DNA of 64,000 bases from the NCBI RefSeq assembly GCF_001425205.1, contig NZ_LMDW01000001.1:807928-871927 (forward strand), written 5' to 3'. A model generated the notes under the pieces. The model was not told the origin of the DNA, did no database searches, and worked only from the letters and a program-made list of their open reading frames with translations. Origin of the DNA: Variovorax sp. Root411. GTDB lineage: Bacteria > Pseudomonadota > Gammaproteobacteria > Burkholderiales > Burkholderiaceae_C. This document shows positions 43,356-51,763 of the stretch, one piece after another (the stretch's first letter is position 1; the number at the start of each line of letters is the position of its first letter). Position numbers and translations under genes: made by a program.

Positions 43356-45449
43356 ATGACTCCCAATTTCCGTCGCAACGCCATCGGCGTTGCCGTTCTT
43401 TCGCTCGCCTCCTTCGCAAGCATGGCCCAGGACCAGGCGCAGGTTCAGGCCCAACCCGCCGATGCCACCAGCCTGCGCGAGGTCACCGTCACCGGCAACC
43501 CGCTCGGCGCCTCCGAACTGATCGCGCCCACCACCACGCTGTCGGGCGACAAGCTGCTGCTGCGCTCCCAATCGACGCTTGGTGAAACGCTGGACAACGT
43601 GCCCGGCGTGAGCAGCAGCTACTTCGGCCCCAACGCCAGCCGCCCGATCATCCGCGGGCAGGACGGTGACCGCATCCGCATCCTGCAGAACGGCGGCGGC
43701 GCGCCCGATGCCTCCGCGCTCAGCTACGACCATGCGGTGCCTGTCGATGCGCTGGTCACTGACCGCATCGAAGTGCTGCGCGGCCCGTCGGCGCTGCAGT
43801 ACGGCGGCAGCGCCGTCGGCGGCGTGGTCAACGTGATCGACAACCGCATCCCGACCGAGCCGATCAACGGCTTCGGCGGCCGCGCCGACCTGGGCTATGC
43901 CACCGGCAACAAGGAGAAGAACGGCGGCGTGGTGCTCGAAGGCGGCAACGACCGCTTCGCACTGCACGTCGACGCCTTCAACCGCGACTCGAAAGACGTC
44001 TCGGTGCCCATCACCCTCGAATGCAGCAAGCCCGGCTCGCCGTGGACGGCGCGCAAGATCTGCAACTCGGCCAACGAGGCGCACGGCGGCGCCGTCGGCG
44101 GCACGATGTTCTTCGACCAGGGCTACATCGGCGCCTCGGTCAGCACCTACCGCAGCACCTACGGCACCGTGGCCGAGGACGACGTCACCATCGGCATGAA
44201 GTCCGACCGCTATGCGCTCGAGGGCGAATGGCGCCCGGGCGGCTTCATCAGCAGCATCCACGCCAAGATGAGCCACACCGACTACCGCCACACCGAGTTC
44301 GAGGGCGGCACGCCGGGCACCACGTTCTCCAACATGAGCAACGACCTGCGCATCGAGGCGCGCCATCAGAAGATCGGCAACTTCGAGGGCCTGGTGGGCT
44401 TCAGCAGCGAAACCAATCGCTTCGCCGCCGATGGCGAGGAGGCCTTCGCGCCGCACAGCCGCACGCGCTCCAATGCGCTGTTCATGTACGAGGAATACGG
44501 CACCTCGTGGGGCCGGCTGAGCTTCGGTGCGCGCACCGAGCAGGTCCGCATCCGATCGCTGGGCTATCCGGACGATCCGACGGTCACGCGCTTTGCGGTC
44601 GGCGAGCGCACCTTCAACCCGCACAGCGCGGCCTTCGGTGCGCTGGTCAACCTCGCGCCTCAGTGGCAGCTGACTTCGAACCTCGCCTACACCGAGCGCG
44701 CACCGAAGGACTACGAACTGCTGGCCAACGGCCCGCACGTGGCGACAGCCGCATGGGAAGTGGGCGACCCGAACCTGAAGAAGGAAAAGTCGACCGGCCT
44801 GGACCTGGGCGCGCAATGGAAGTCGGGCCCGAACACGGCCCGCGTCAACGCCTACGTCACGCGCTTCAGCAACTACATCGGCCTGACGGCATCGGGGCGC
44901 AACCTCGATGAAGAAGGCAACGTGGCCGAGCCCGGCGCCACCGATACGCTGGCCGAGTACGTCTACAGCGGCGTGCGTGCGCGCTTCACCGGCATCGAGG
45001 CCAACGGCAACCTGCGCCTGCTGGGCAGCGAAGGCTTCGCGCGCATGGATGACGCCGGCACGCTGGACCTCGAATGGCGCGGCGACATCGTGCGCGCGAA
45101 GAACCTCGACACCGGAGAGCCGCTGCCGCGCATCGCGCCGCTGCGCCTTGGGGCGACGCTGGCCTATGCCAACGGTCCGTGGGGCGCGCGCTTCGGCTTC
45201 GACTACAACGCGGCGCAGCATCGCATCCCGTCGGTGGGCGCGCGCGAGACCGATGCCTACACGCTGTGGAATGCGGCCATCACCTATCGCATGAAGGTGC
45301 AGCGCGCCAACCTCACCTGGTATGCGCGCATGGACAACATCACGAACAAGCTGGCCTACAGCGCGACGTCGATCCTGACGACGACGGTGTATCCGAACGC
45401 GCCGCTGCCCGGGCGCACGCTGAAGGTCGGTTTGCGCGTGACGTTCTGA
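43356..45449 (+). CDS. TonB-dependent receptor, ZnuD-like
   Basis: A 697-residue outer-membrane receptor. Signal peptide (cleavage near SMAQ, residue 24), then a plug domain with VTVTGNP, IIRGQDGDRIRI and the ZnuD-type stretches SYDHAVPVDALVTDRIE and LQYGGSAVGGVVNVIDNRIP, then a 22-strand barrel ending LKVGLRVTF with terminal Phe. ZnuD of Neisseria imports zinc; the match of the plug loop and the His-rich gene upstream make zinc or another metal the best guess. No clear Zur box was seen in the preceding gap. Confidence 0.88.
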   Translation: MTPNFRRNAIGVAVLSLASFASMAQDQAQVQAQPADATSLREVTVTGNPLGASELIAPTTTLSGDKLLLRSQSTLGETLDNVPGVSSSYFGPNASRPIIRGQDGDRIRILQNGGGAPDASALSYDHAVPVDALVTDRIEVLRGPSALQYGGSAVGGVVNVIDNRIPTEPINGFGGRADLGYATGNKEKNGGVVLEGGNDRFALHVDAFNRDSKDVSVPITLECSKPGSPWTARKICNSANEAHGGAVGGTMFFDQGYIGASVSTYRSTYGTVAEDDVTIGMKSDRYALEGEWRPGGFISSIHAKMSHTDYRHTEFEGGTPGTTFSNMSNDLRIEARHQKIGNFEGLVGFSSETNRFAADGEEAFAPHSRTRSNALFMYEEYGTSWGRLSFGARTEQVRIRSLGYPDDPTVTRFAVGERTFNPHSAAFGALVNLAPQWQLTSNLAYTERAPKDYELLANGPHVATAAWEVGDPNLKKEKSTGLDLGAQWKSGPNTARVNAYVTRFSNYIGLTASGRNLDEEGNVAEPGATDTLAEYVYSGVRARFTGIEANGNLRLLGSEGFARMDDAGTLDLEWRGDIVRAKNLDTGEPLPRIAPLRLGATLAYANGPWGARFGFDYNAAQHRIPSVGARETDAYTLWNAAITYRMKVQRANLTWYARMDNITNKLAYSATSILTTTVYPNAPLPGRTLKVGLRVTF

Positions 45450-45461
45450 TCCCGTGTTTCT

Positions 45462-45518
45462 CTCTCCCCTTCCGGGGGAGGGCTGCCCCCATCCCAGCCT
45501 TCCCCCGGGAGGGGAAGG
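45462..45518. repeat. REP-like GC-rich inverted repeat (copy B)
   Basis: Palindromic GC-rich unit (arms 45462-45485 and 45486-45518) between the receptor stop and the AEC transporter. Its second arm is the reverse complement of the 21-nt core of copy A at 38.8 kb. Confidence 0.7.
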
Positions 45519-45549
45519 AGCAAGACACTCACTGGGCTATCCTCGCCGA

Positions 45550-46503
45550 GTGAATTCCTTCGTCATCTCCTCGCTGCTCCCCGTCGTCCTGCTGATCGCC
45601 GCGGGCTACCTCGCCGGCAAGCGCCGCTGGATCGGCGGCAATGCGGTGAAGGACCTGTCGCATCTCATCTTCCTGCTGCTCGCGCCCGCGCTGCTGTTCC
45701 GCGCCATGAGCACGGTGCACGTCGAGCAACTGAGCCTCAAGCCGGTGGCGGCGTACTTCGTCGCCTCGGGCCTGCTGTTCGCGGCCACGCTGGCGCTGCG
45801 CGGATTCAACCGCACCGCGGCGGTGATCGCGCTGGCCAACACGTACAGCAACACGGTGATGATCGGCATCGCGCTGATCGGCTTGGCGTATGGCGAAGAG
45901 GGCATGGTGGTGCTGCTCACGCTGATCTCGCTGCATTCGCTGGTGCTCCTGACCAGCGCCACGGTGGTGCTGGAACTGGCCGTCGCGCGCGAGCACGCGG
46001 GTGTCGGCGACGAAGACAGGCGACCGTCGATGGCACGCACCGTGATGCGTGCGCTGCGCAACGCCATCATCCACCCCGTGCCGCTGCCGATCATCGCGGG
46101 CCTGCTGTTCGCGCAGACCGGGCTGGTCATGCCCGAGGTCATCGACAAGCCGATCCAGCTGCTCGGCCAGGCCTTCGGCCCCGTCGCGCTGGTGATGGTG
46201 GGTATCACGCTTGCGCTCACGCCCATCGGCCGGCACTGGCGCGGTGCGCTGGTGCAGGCGCTGGTGAAGAACCTGCTGCATCCGCTGCTGGTGGCCGCCA
46301 TCGGCTGGCTGCTGGGCGTGCGCGGCATTCCGCTCACGGTGATGGTGGTGGCGGCAGCGCTGCCGATCGGCGCCAACGTGTTCCTTTTCTCGCAGCGCTA
46401 CCGCACGGCCGAAGACCTGGTGACGGCCAGCGTCGCCATGTCGACGGTGCTGGGGCTCGCCACGCTCCCGCTCGTGATGGTCTGGGTGCAGTGGCTGCCA
46501 TAA
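45550..46503 (+). CDS. AEC-family (auxin efflux carrier-type) transporter
   Basis: A 317-residue membrane protein with about ten segments in two halves, with the half-repeat motifs LIFLLLAPALLFRAMS and ANTYSNTVMIGIALIG typical of the AEC family. The start GTG 45550 (MNSFVISSLLPVVLL) lies just after the repeat. Substrate unknown, perhaps an organic anion. Confidence 0.88.
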   Translation: MNSFVISSLLPVVLLIAAGYLAGKRRWIGGNAVKDLSHLIFLLLAPALLFRAMSTVHVEQLSLKPVAAYFVASGLLFAATLALRGFNRTAAVIALANTYSNTVMIGIALIGLAYGEEGMVVLLTLISLHSLVLLTSATVVLELAVAREHAGVGDEDRRPSMARTVMRALRNAIIHPVPLPIIAGLLFAQTGLVMPEVIDKPIQLLGQAFGPVALVMVGITLALTPIGRHWRGALVQALVKNLLHPLLVAAIGWLLGVRGIPLTVMVVAAALPIGANVFLFSQRYRTAEDLVTASVAMSTVLGLATLPLVMVWVQWLP

Positions 46504-46757
46504 AGGAGCTCGCCCCCAGGCTTCGCGCACTTCGTGTCGCTACGCCAACCCCCTACCCGGGGCGACACCAGCAGCCCGGCAAAGCCGGTTCTGCGGTGTC
46601 CCGCGACTGAATCGCGCCAGTTTCATAGCGCGCCGGATTCCGGCGTTTTCGCGAACTTTTGCCCGACTGAACGACAGCGCTAGCCCTATGCCGTTTGGCA
46701 GGGGTGGCCGTTTGGTGGGCTGGCGCGCGGCGTTCGCGCCTCTACATTTGCCGGCTG
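46504..46757. other. Intergenic region with a candidate palindromic repeat
   Basis: 254 bases without a gene. The first ~90 bases (46508-46600) hold short inverted arms such as CCCCCTACCCGGGG (46548-46561) and a CCGGCAAAGCCGG hairpin (46577-46589) that would suit a dispersed repeat. Only one copy occurs in this window, so repeat status is unproven. The rest may contain the promoter of the next gene. Confidence 0.35.
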
Positions 46758-47135
46758 ATGACGATCTACCCGGCGCGTGTTTCGCCCCTTGCCCTTGCAG
46801 TGACGGCGGTGGTCGCGACAGTGATCGCGCTGCACGGCGCACGCGCGCATGCGGCGGGCGAGGCCAAGCCATGCCGCACGCCCTGCCTGGCCGTTCCTGT
46901 GCCGGCGGAGGCACCGCCGGCCAAGGAGGTTGAGCCCAAGCCCGCCGTCGTGCGGCCGGCGCCGAAGCCGCGCCCGCAGATCACCGCCACCGCGGCGCCG
47001 GCGCCCGAGGCGCATCGCGAACCCGTCGAGCGGCGCCCCGTGCCTTCGAAACGCTGCAGCGAGATCAACATGCGCGCCGCCGTGGGCGAGCCGCTGTCGG
47101 ACCAGGACATGAAGACATTGAGGAGCCAATGCTGA
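46758..47135 (+). CDS. Small exported Pro-rich protein, unknown function
   Basis: A 125-residue protein with a signal peptide (cleavage near AHAAG, residue 34). The mature part has a Cys pair (CRTPCLA), a Pro/Ala-rich linker (about 45-95) and a short C-terminal domain CSEINMRAAVGEPLSDQDM ending in Cys. It overlaps the start region of the OmpA-like lipoprotein gene, so the two are coupled and probably act together in the envelope. Confidence 0.65.
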   Translation: MTIYPARVSPLALAVTAVVATVIALHGARAHAAGEAKPCRTPCLAVPVPAEAPPAKEVEPKPAVVRPAPKPRPQITATAAPAPEAHREPVERRPVPSKRCSEINMRAAVGEPLSDQDMKTLRSQC

Positions 47136-48343
47136 TGAAGACCACCACCACCACACAACGAGTCCGCCTGGCGCTGCGCGCGTTCACGCTGTTCGCCGCT
47201 GTGCTCGCCGCTGCCTGTGCGCACCGCCCCGCGCCGGGCAACGCCATGCCCTTCGACCAGGCCGTGAACCAGGCGGTGGACGACCTGATGGTGCAGACGC
47301 AGAAGCTGCCGGCCTTCCTCGCCAAGGTGGAATCCACGCTCACGCAGCGCCGCATCGTGATCGACCCGCTGCTCGAAGGCGCGAGCGGCCAGCAGACCGA
47401 GGTGACGCGCGTGGCCGAGCAGCGCATCGTGCAGCGCATGCAGGCACAGTTCAAGCAGTTCACCGTCACGCCGTTCAATGCCAGCGAGATCGGCAACGCG
47501 CAGTACGTGCTCAACGGCACGCTGGTGCGCGACAAGGACGCCTCGGGCGCACCGTACCGGCTGAACCTCGCGCTGACCGAGATCCGGAGCGGCGTGGTGA
47601 TTGCGCAGTCGGTCACGCGCATTAGCGACGCCACGCTCGACACGCGGCCCACCGCCTTCTTTCGCGACAGCCCGGTGAACGGCAAGGACCGCGGCGTCGA
47701 GGGCTACATCCGCACCGCCGAAACCCAGCCCGGCCAGGCCGCCGACGCGCTGTACCTGGAGCGCCTGCCGACCTCGACCGTGCTGCAGGAAGCCACCGCC
47801 GCCTACGAGGCCGGCCGCATGAGCGAGGCGCTCGGCCGCTACGAGGCCGCGTCGAAGCGCCCCGACGGCCAGCAACTGCGCATCTACAGCGGGCTGTACC
47901 TCACGCAATCGCAGCTCGGCCGTACGGCCGATGCCGAGAAGACCTTCGGCACGATCGCGCGGCTGGGGCTCGAAACCAACAACCTGAGCGTGAAGTTCCT
48001 GTTCAAGCCGGGCTCGACCGACTTCCTCTCCGACCCGAAGATCAGCGCCGCCTATCCGATGTGGCTGCGCCAGATCGCGCGGCAGGCGGCGCAGATCGAT
48101 TCCTGCGTGGTGGTCACGGGCCACACGAGCCGCACGGGCTCCGAGGCGGTGAACGAGCGGCTGTCGCTGCAGCGCGCGGTGAGCGTGAAGACCCGGCTGG
48201 TGGGCGAGGCGCCGCCGCTGTCGAAGAAGCTGCGCGAATCGGGCATGGGCTTTCGCGAGAACATCGTTGGAACGGGAGCCGACGATGCGAGCGACGCGCT
48301 GGACCGGCGCGTCGAGTTCAAGGTAGTCGGTTGCGAGGCCTGA
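47135..48343 (+). CDS. OmpA-family lipoprotein
   Basis: A 402-residue outer-membrane lipoprotein (lipobox LAAACA near residue 30). The middle contains an FlgO-like/CsgG-like fold and a tetratricopeptide-like stretch (ATAAYEAGRMSEALGRYEAASK, split at ALGRYEAA). The C-terminal ~110 residues are an OmpA-type peptidoglycan-binding domain with VKFLFKPGSTDF, VVVTGHTSRTGSEAVNERLSLQRA and DRRVEFKV. ATG 47135 has AGGAG nine bases upstream; ATG 47129 is also in frame. Converges on pdxH. Confidence 0.75.
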   Translation: MKTTTTTQRVRLALRAFTLFAAVLAAACAHRPAPGNAMPFDQAVNQAVDDLMVQTQKLPAFLAKVESTLTQRRIVIDPLLEGASGQQTEVTRVAEQRIVQRMQAQFKQFTVTPFNASEIGNAQYVLNGTLVRDKDASGAPYRLNLALTEIRSGVVIAQSVTRISDATLDTRPTAFFRDSPVNGKDRGVEGYIRTAETQPGQAADALYLERLPTSTVLQEATAAYEAGRMSEALGRYEAASKRPDGQQLRIYSGLYLTQSQLGRTADAEKTFGTIARLGLETNNLSVKFLFKPGSTDFLSDPKISAAYPMWLRQIARQAAQIDSCVVVTGHTSRTGSEAVNERLSLQRAVSVKTRLVGEAPPLSKKLRESGMGFRENIVGTGADDASDALDRRVEFKVVGCEA

Positions 48344-48355
48344 CGCCGAAGCAAG

Positions 48356-49009
48356 TCAGGGCGCGAGCCGCTCGCGCACCCAGTCCGCGCCTTCGGGCCG
48401 GTAGCGCAGCCGGTCGTGCAGCCGGCTCTTGCGGCCCTGCCAGAACTCCCAGCGGTCGGGCACCAGCCGGTAGCCGCCCCAGTGCGGGGGGCGCGGCGGC
48501 GAGAGCAGGTGCTTGGCCGCGGCAACGGCGGCGTTCTTCACCAGCACGTCGCGTCCGCTGATCACCTCGCTCTGCGGGCTGGCCCAGGCGCCGATGCGCG
48601 AGTCAAGCGGGCGGCTCGCGAAGTAGGCGTCGCTCTCTTCAGTGCCTGCCTTCTCGACGCGGCCTTCGATGCGCACCACGCGCTCCAACTCGACCCAATG
48701 GAACTGCAGCGACGCATACGGATTGCCCGACAGCTCGCGGCCCTTGCGGCTCTCGTAGTTGGTGTACCAGACGATGCCGCGCGCGTCGTAGCCCTTGATG
48801 AGCACGATGCGGCTGGACGGCCGCAGGTCGCTGCCCACTGTGCACAGCGTCATCGCGTTGGGCTCGGGCACCTGCGCGTCGATGGCTTCGGTGAGCCAGC
48901 GCTCGAACTGCTTCAGCGGATCGCCCGCGCTGTGGGCTTCGCCGAGTTCGGCGCGCTCGTAGCTCTTGCGCAGCGCCGCCAATGCGTTATTGGAGAGGGG
49001 AGAGGTCAT
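48356..49009 (-). CDS. pdxH: Pyridoxamine 5'-phosphate oxidase
   Basis: A 217-residue FMN enzyme that oxidises pyridoxine or pyridoxamine phosphate to PLP, finishing vitamin B6 synthesis and salvage. Motifs: [27 protein letters not shown] in outline, ASLQFHW, the [11 protein letters not shown] loop, and the end [17 protein letters not shown] 49009 (MTSPLSNN). Divergent from the MobA/MocA-like gene with 29 bp between. Confidence 0.95.
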   Translation of the reverse strand: MTSPLSNNALAALRKSYERAELGEAHSAGDPLKQFERWLTEAIDAQVPEPNAMTLCTVGSDLRPSSRIVLIKGYDARGIVWYTNYESRKGRELSGNPYASLQFHWVELERVVRIEGRVEKAGTEESDAYFASRPLDSRIGAWASPQSEVISGRDVLVKNAAVAAAKHLLSPPRPPHWGGYRLVPDRWEFWQGRKSRLHDRLRYRPEGADWVRERLAP

Positions 49010-49038
49010 GCGGGGATTGTTGCGCACATACTCAGACC

Positions 49039-49608
49039 ATGACGTCCAGGACAGCGAATTCCCCGATGGTGATCGTGCTGGCCTCGGGCCGCGGCGAACG
49101 CTTCACCGCGGCCGGCGGCACGGGCTCGAAGTTGAAGGCGCTGCTCGCCGGCAGGCCGGTTCTGGAGCGCACGCTCGACGCGGTGCGCGCCAGCGGCCTG
49201 CCGTGGCACGTGGAAGATGGGGGGCACCCCGGCATGGGCGATTCGATCGCGGCCGCGGTGCGCGCAACGCCCGATGCAGCCGGCTGGCTGATCTTGCCGG
49301 GCGATCTGCCGCTGGTGCAGCCCGCGACGCTGCGGGCCGTTGCAGCGGCCCTCGGTGGCCGGGTGAATGCCGTGCAGCCGCAGTACCGGGGCGAGCGCGG
49401 CCATCCGGTGGGCTTTGCCGCCGGCTGCGGCGCGCAACTCGCCATGCTGGAGGGAGGCCTGGGCGCATCGTCCATCCTGCGGTCGATGCGTGCCATCGAT
49501 TCGGTGGCCGACCTGGTGGTGGACGACGTCGGCGTGGTCACCGACATCGACACGCCCGAGGCGCTGGCGCAGGCCGAGGCGCTGTGGCTGGCGCGCGAGG
49601 GCGCCTAG
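49039..49608 (+). CDS. MobA/MocA-like nucleotidyltransferase
   Basis: A 189-residue NTP-transferase. The N-terminal nucleotide-binding signature is [27 protein letters not shown] in outline, with [10 protein letters not shown] and [10 protein letters not shown] (metal-binding Asp) following; HPVGFAAG and [11 protein letters not shown] are typical of the MocA/MobA molybdenum-cofactor branch. It likely transfers CMP or GMP to molybdopterin, or matures an XdhC-type enzyme. ATG 49039; ATG 49066 is possible. Confidence 0.85.
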   Translation: MTSRTANSPMVIVLASGRGERFTAAGGTGSKLKALLAGRPVLERTLDAVRASGLPWHVEDGGHPGMGDSIAAAVRATPDAAGWLILPGDLPLVQPATLRAVAAALGGRVNAVQPQYRGERGHPVGFAAGCGAQLAMLEGGLGASSILRSMRAIDSVADLVVDDVGVVTDIDTPEALAQAEALWLAREGA

Positions 49609-49627
49609 CTTTTGCCGCCCGTTTCGA

Positions 49628-50167
49628 TCAAGGCTTGGTGATCACCGCGCAGGCGATGCGCGGGCCCGAGTTGCCCGACGGCTGCGTCGTGAAGTCGTCG
49701 CGGTCGCGATGCACCACCAGCGCGCGGCCCACCACGTTGTTGGCGGCGCCGTCCGTCAGCGAGATCGAGTGGTCTTCCACGCTGAAGCGGGCCACGCCGC
49801 TGGCGTTGGCCACCAGGCTCGGCAGTTCGCCGGCATGGCTGCCGGCGGCGGCGAACTTGCCGTGCGTTCCGCCGGTCGGGTTGAAGTGGCCGCCCGAGGC
49901 GTCGCCGTTGTTGCCGCAGTCGCCCTTTTCGTGGATGTGGAAACCGTGCTCGCTGCCCGGCGCCAGCCCACGCACTTCGCCCGACACGCGCACGCCGTGG
50001 TCGAGCGCGGTGAAGGTCACCGTGCCGCGCGTCGGGTTGGGCGTGATGGCGCCGGTCGGTACCAGCTCGACGGCAGTGCTCGGCTTGCCGCCCATGCTGC
50101 CGCAGGCGGCGAGAAGGGCACAGGCGAGAAGGGCGGCGCCGGCGGCGGCGAGACGACGTTGGGTCAT
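49628..50167 (-). CDS. sodC: Cu-Zn superoxide dismutase, lipoprotein
   Basis: A 179-residue SodC with a lipoprotein signal (LLAACGSM). Copper/zinc ligands are in GFHIHEKGDC (two His), GGHFNPTGGTHG (two His), SHAGELP and VVHRDRDD (final His and Asp); the disulfide Cys are in GDC and IACAV. It removes superoxide in the periplasm. The start overlaps the stop of the ChaC-like gene as ATGA, so both are coupled. Confidence 0.93.
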   Translation of the reverse strand: MTQRRLAAAGAALLACALLAACGSMGGKPSTAVELVPTGAITPNPTRGTVTFTALDHGVRVSGEVRGLAPGSEHGFHIHEKGDCGNNGDASGGHFNPTGGTHGKFAAAGSHAGELPSLVANASGVARFSVEDHSISLTDGAANNVVGRALVVHRDRDDFTTQPSGNSGPRIACAVITKP

Positions 50168-50913
50168 GTGTTTTCCTTGGACGATTCGGAAGGTTGGGAA
50201 GAAGGGTCTGAAGACCCCGGAACATATACCGGAGGCTGCGGCGCCTGACAATCGGCCGCGCCCTCGGTTTGCTGCTGGCGCTGCTGCTCCTGAACGGCGG
50301 CCAGTGCCACCAGGCGGGCCAGCGCCGCGTCGTGGATCGAGTGGCGCTGCAGTTCGAGCAGCGTCTGGCGCGCATAGTCGAGCGAAGTGCCGTAGCGGCC
50401 GACGGCGTTGGCGAAGATGTGGCGGTAGCGCTCGTCGCTGAGCTCGCCGGTGAAGTTGGGGCTGCGCCGCGACAGCGTGAACGCCAGCGCGCGCACGGGG
50501 CCCTCGGCCGTGCCGCATTGCAGCCACTTTGGGTCGTACACGCCGGTCGGCATCTCGCGCAGCCAGAGCCGGCGCAGCGTTGCGAGACCCTCGGTCCTGG
50601 GCACGCGGAACACCATGCCGCGGCAGCTGCCGCCCGAGAGCAGTCCGAACACGAGGCCGGGCACCTGGACGCTGCCGCGGTTCACGCGGCTCCACATCTT
50701 CAGCGCGCGGTGCCAGCCGCGCACCCAGGCCTGGCGCCGCTCGACGAAGTCGAACTCGGGCCGCCAGATCAGCGAGCCGTAGCCGAAGAGCCAGAGATCC
50801 TCATGCCCGCCCCAGTCGGCGATGGCGCGCTCGAGCATCGGCTGCGGATCGCGCAGGGGTTTGGGCATGGGGTCAAGTCCCGGCGGACCGGGGTTCGGCG
50901 CAGGGTCCGACAT
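50164..50913 (-). CDS. Gamma-glutamylcyclotransferase (ChaC-like)
   Basis: A 249-residue protein from ATG 50913 (264 if started at 50958). The signature FGYGSLIWRPEF and the catalytic Glu in the later AFTLSRRSPNFTG region match the ChaC family, which breaks glutathione into 5-oxoproline and Cys-Gly. The C-terminus has a polar Gln/Ser/Pro-rich tail. Translationally coupled to sodC, which suggests a shared role in redox stress. Confidence 0.85.
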   Translation of the reverse strand: MSDPAPNPGPPGLDPMPKPLRDPQPMLERAIADWGGHEDLWLFGYGSLIWRPEFDFVERRQAWVRGWHRALKMWSRVNRGSVQVPGLVFGLLSGGSCRGMVFRVPRTEGLATLRRLWLREMPTGVYDPKWLQCGTAEGPVRALAFTLSRRSPNFTGELSDERYRHIFANAVGRYGTSLDYARQTLLELQRHSIHDAALARLVALAAVQEQQRQQQTEGAADCQAPQPPVYVPGSSDPSSQPSESSKENT

Positions 50914-51003
50914 GGGGATGCCGGGACCGCCACCTACAATTTCCTGATCATGGTTCACCGCACCATTATTTACCTACCCCTTCCCTATGGAGCAAGACCC
51001 CCG

Positions 51004-51561
51004 ATGAGCGATGACGACAGCCAGCAGAATTTCATCCTCGGATTCGTCATGGCGCTGATCGCCCTGGTGATCTTCTTCGTGGTCGGCATCGTGCTCTGGC
51101 ACAAGGGCCACAACCCGTCGGCCGCGCACGCCGCCGCCAAGCCCGCGGCGGTGGTGATCTCGGCGCCTGTCCCCGGCGCGGCGCCCAAGGTGGCCGAGGT
51201 CACCGAGACCGTGACGGTCACGATCCCTGACGGCGCAAGCATCCGCGTGGTCGACGGCGTGGTGAACTTCTACTTCGCGACCGGCAGCGCCGACCTCGCA
51301 CCCGGTGCCGCCGAGGCGCTGGCCGCGGTCATCAAGGGCGTCGAGAGCGGCCGCAAGGCGGTGGTCTCGGGCTTCCACGACACCACCGGCGATGCCGCCA
51401 TCAACGAACAGCTCGCGAAGAAACGCGCCGAGATGGTGCGCGACGTGCTCGTGGGCCTGGGCGTGCCGGCAGCCAAGGTCGACCTGCAGAGGCCCGCCGT
51501 GACAGCCGGCTCGGGCAACGATGCCGAGGCGCGCCGCGTCGAGGTGAAGCTGGTGGACTGA
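51004..51561 (+). CDS. OmpA-family protein with an N-terminal membrane anchor
   Basis: A 185-residue protein with one transmembrane anchor (FILGFVMALIALVIFFVVGI, residues 10-29), an Ala/Pro/Val-rich linker and a C-terminal OmpA-type domain (VNFYFATGSADLAPGAAEAL, VVSGFHDTTGDAA, LAKKRAEMVRDVL, RRVEVKLVD). Likely anchors peptidoglycan to the inner membrane, unlike the outer-membrane OmpA proteins. ATG 51004. Confidence 0.85.
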   Translation: MSDDDSQQNFILGFVMALIALVIFFVVGIVLWHKGHNPSAAHAAAKPAAVVISAPVPGAAPKVAEVTETVTVTIPDGASIRVVDGVVNFYFATGSADLAPGAAEALAAVIKGVESGRKAVVSGFHDTTGDAAINEQLAKKRAEMVRDVLVGLGVPAAKVDLQRPAVTAGSGNDAEARRVEVKLVD

Positions 51562-51593
51562 GCGCCGCGCGCATCGGCTGCAAGAACAAGAAG

Positions 51594-51617
51594 AAGCCCG
51601 GTGACGCCGGGCTTTTT
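51594..51617 (+). terminator. Intrinsic terminator after the OmpA-family gene
   Basis: AAGCCCGG and CCGGGCTT pair around TGACG and are followed by T residues. Confidence 0.9.
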
Positions 51618-51763
51618 CATGGGTGCCTCCCTGCAGGGGCGCGGACGAGTGGATTCGTATTGGCGGGCACCCGGATTTCATCGGGCTTTCGTGCCCGGCT
51701 TGTTACCATGGGTCTCCAGGCCCACAGCCGCCCTGGCGGCACGCAGCAAGAGCCACCGACTCC

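Noticed and set aside
42867..45221. 784-codon frame antisense to the TonB receptor
   Set aside because: Low-complexity shadow composition; the receptor has intact plug and barrel motifs on the other strand.
36002..46503. LPS or capsule biosynthesis island
   Set aside because: Only the phosphomannomutase and waaA are LPS-related; neighbours are ordinary efflux, repair and transport genes.
46508..46600. Dispersed repeat after the AEC transporter
   Set aside because: Only one copy in the window, so repeat identity cannot be shown; kept only as a low-confidence region note.
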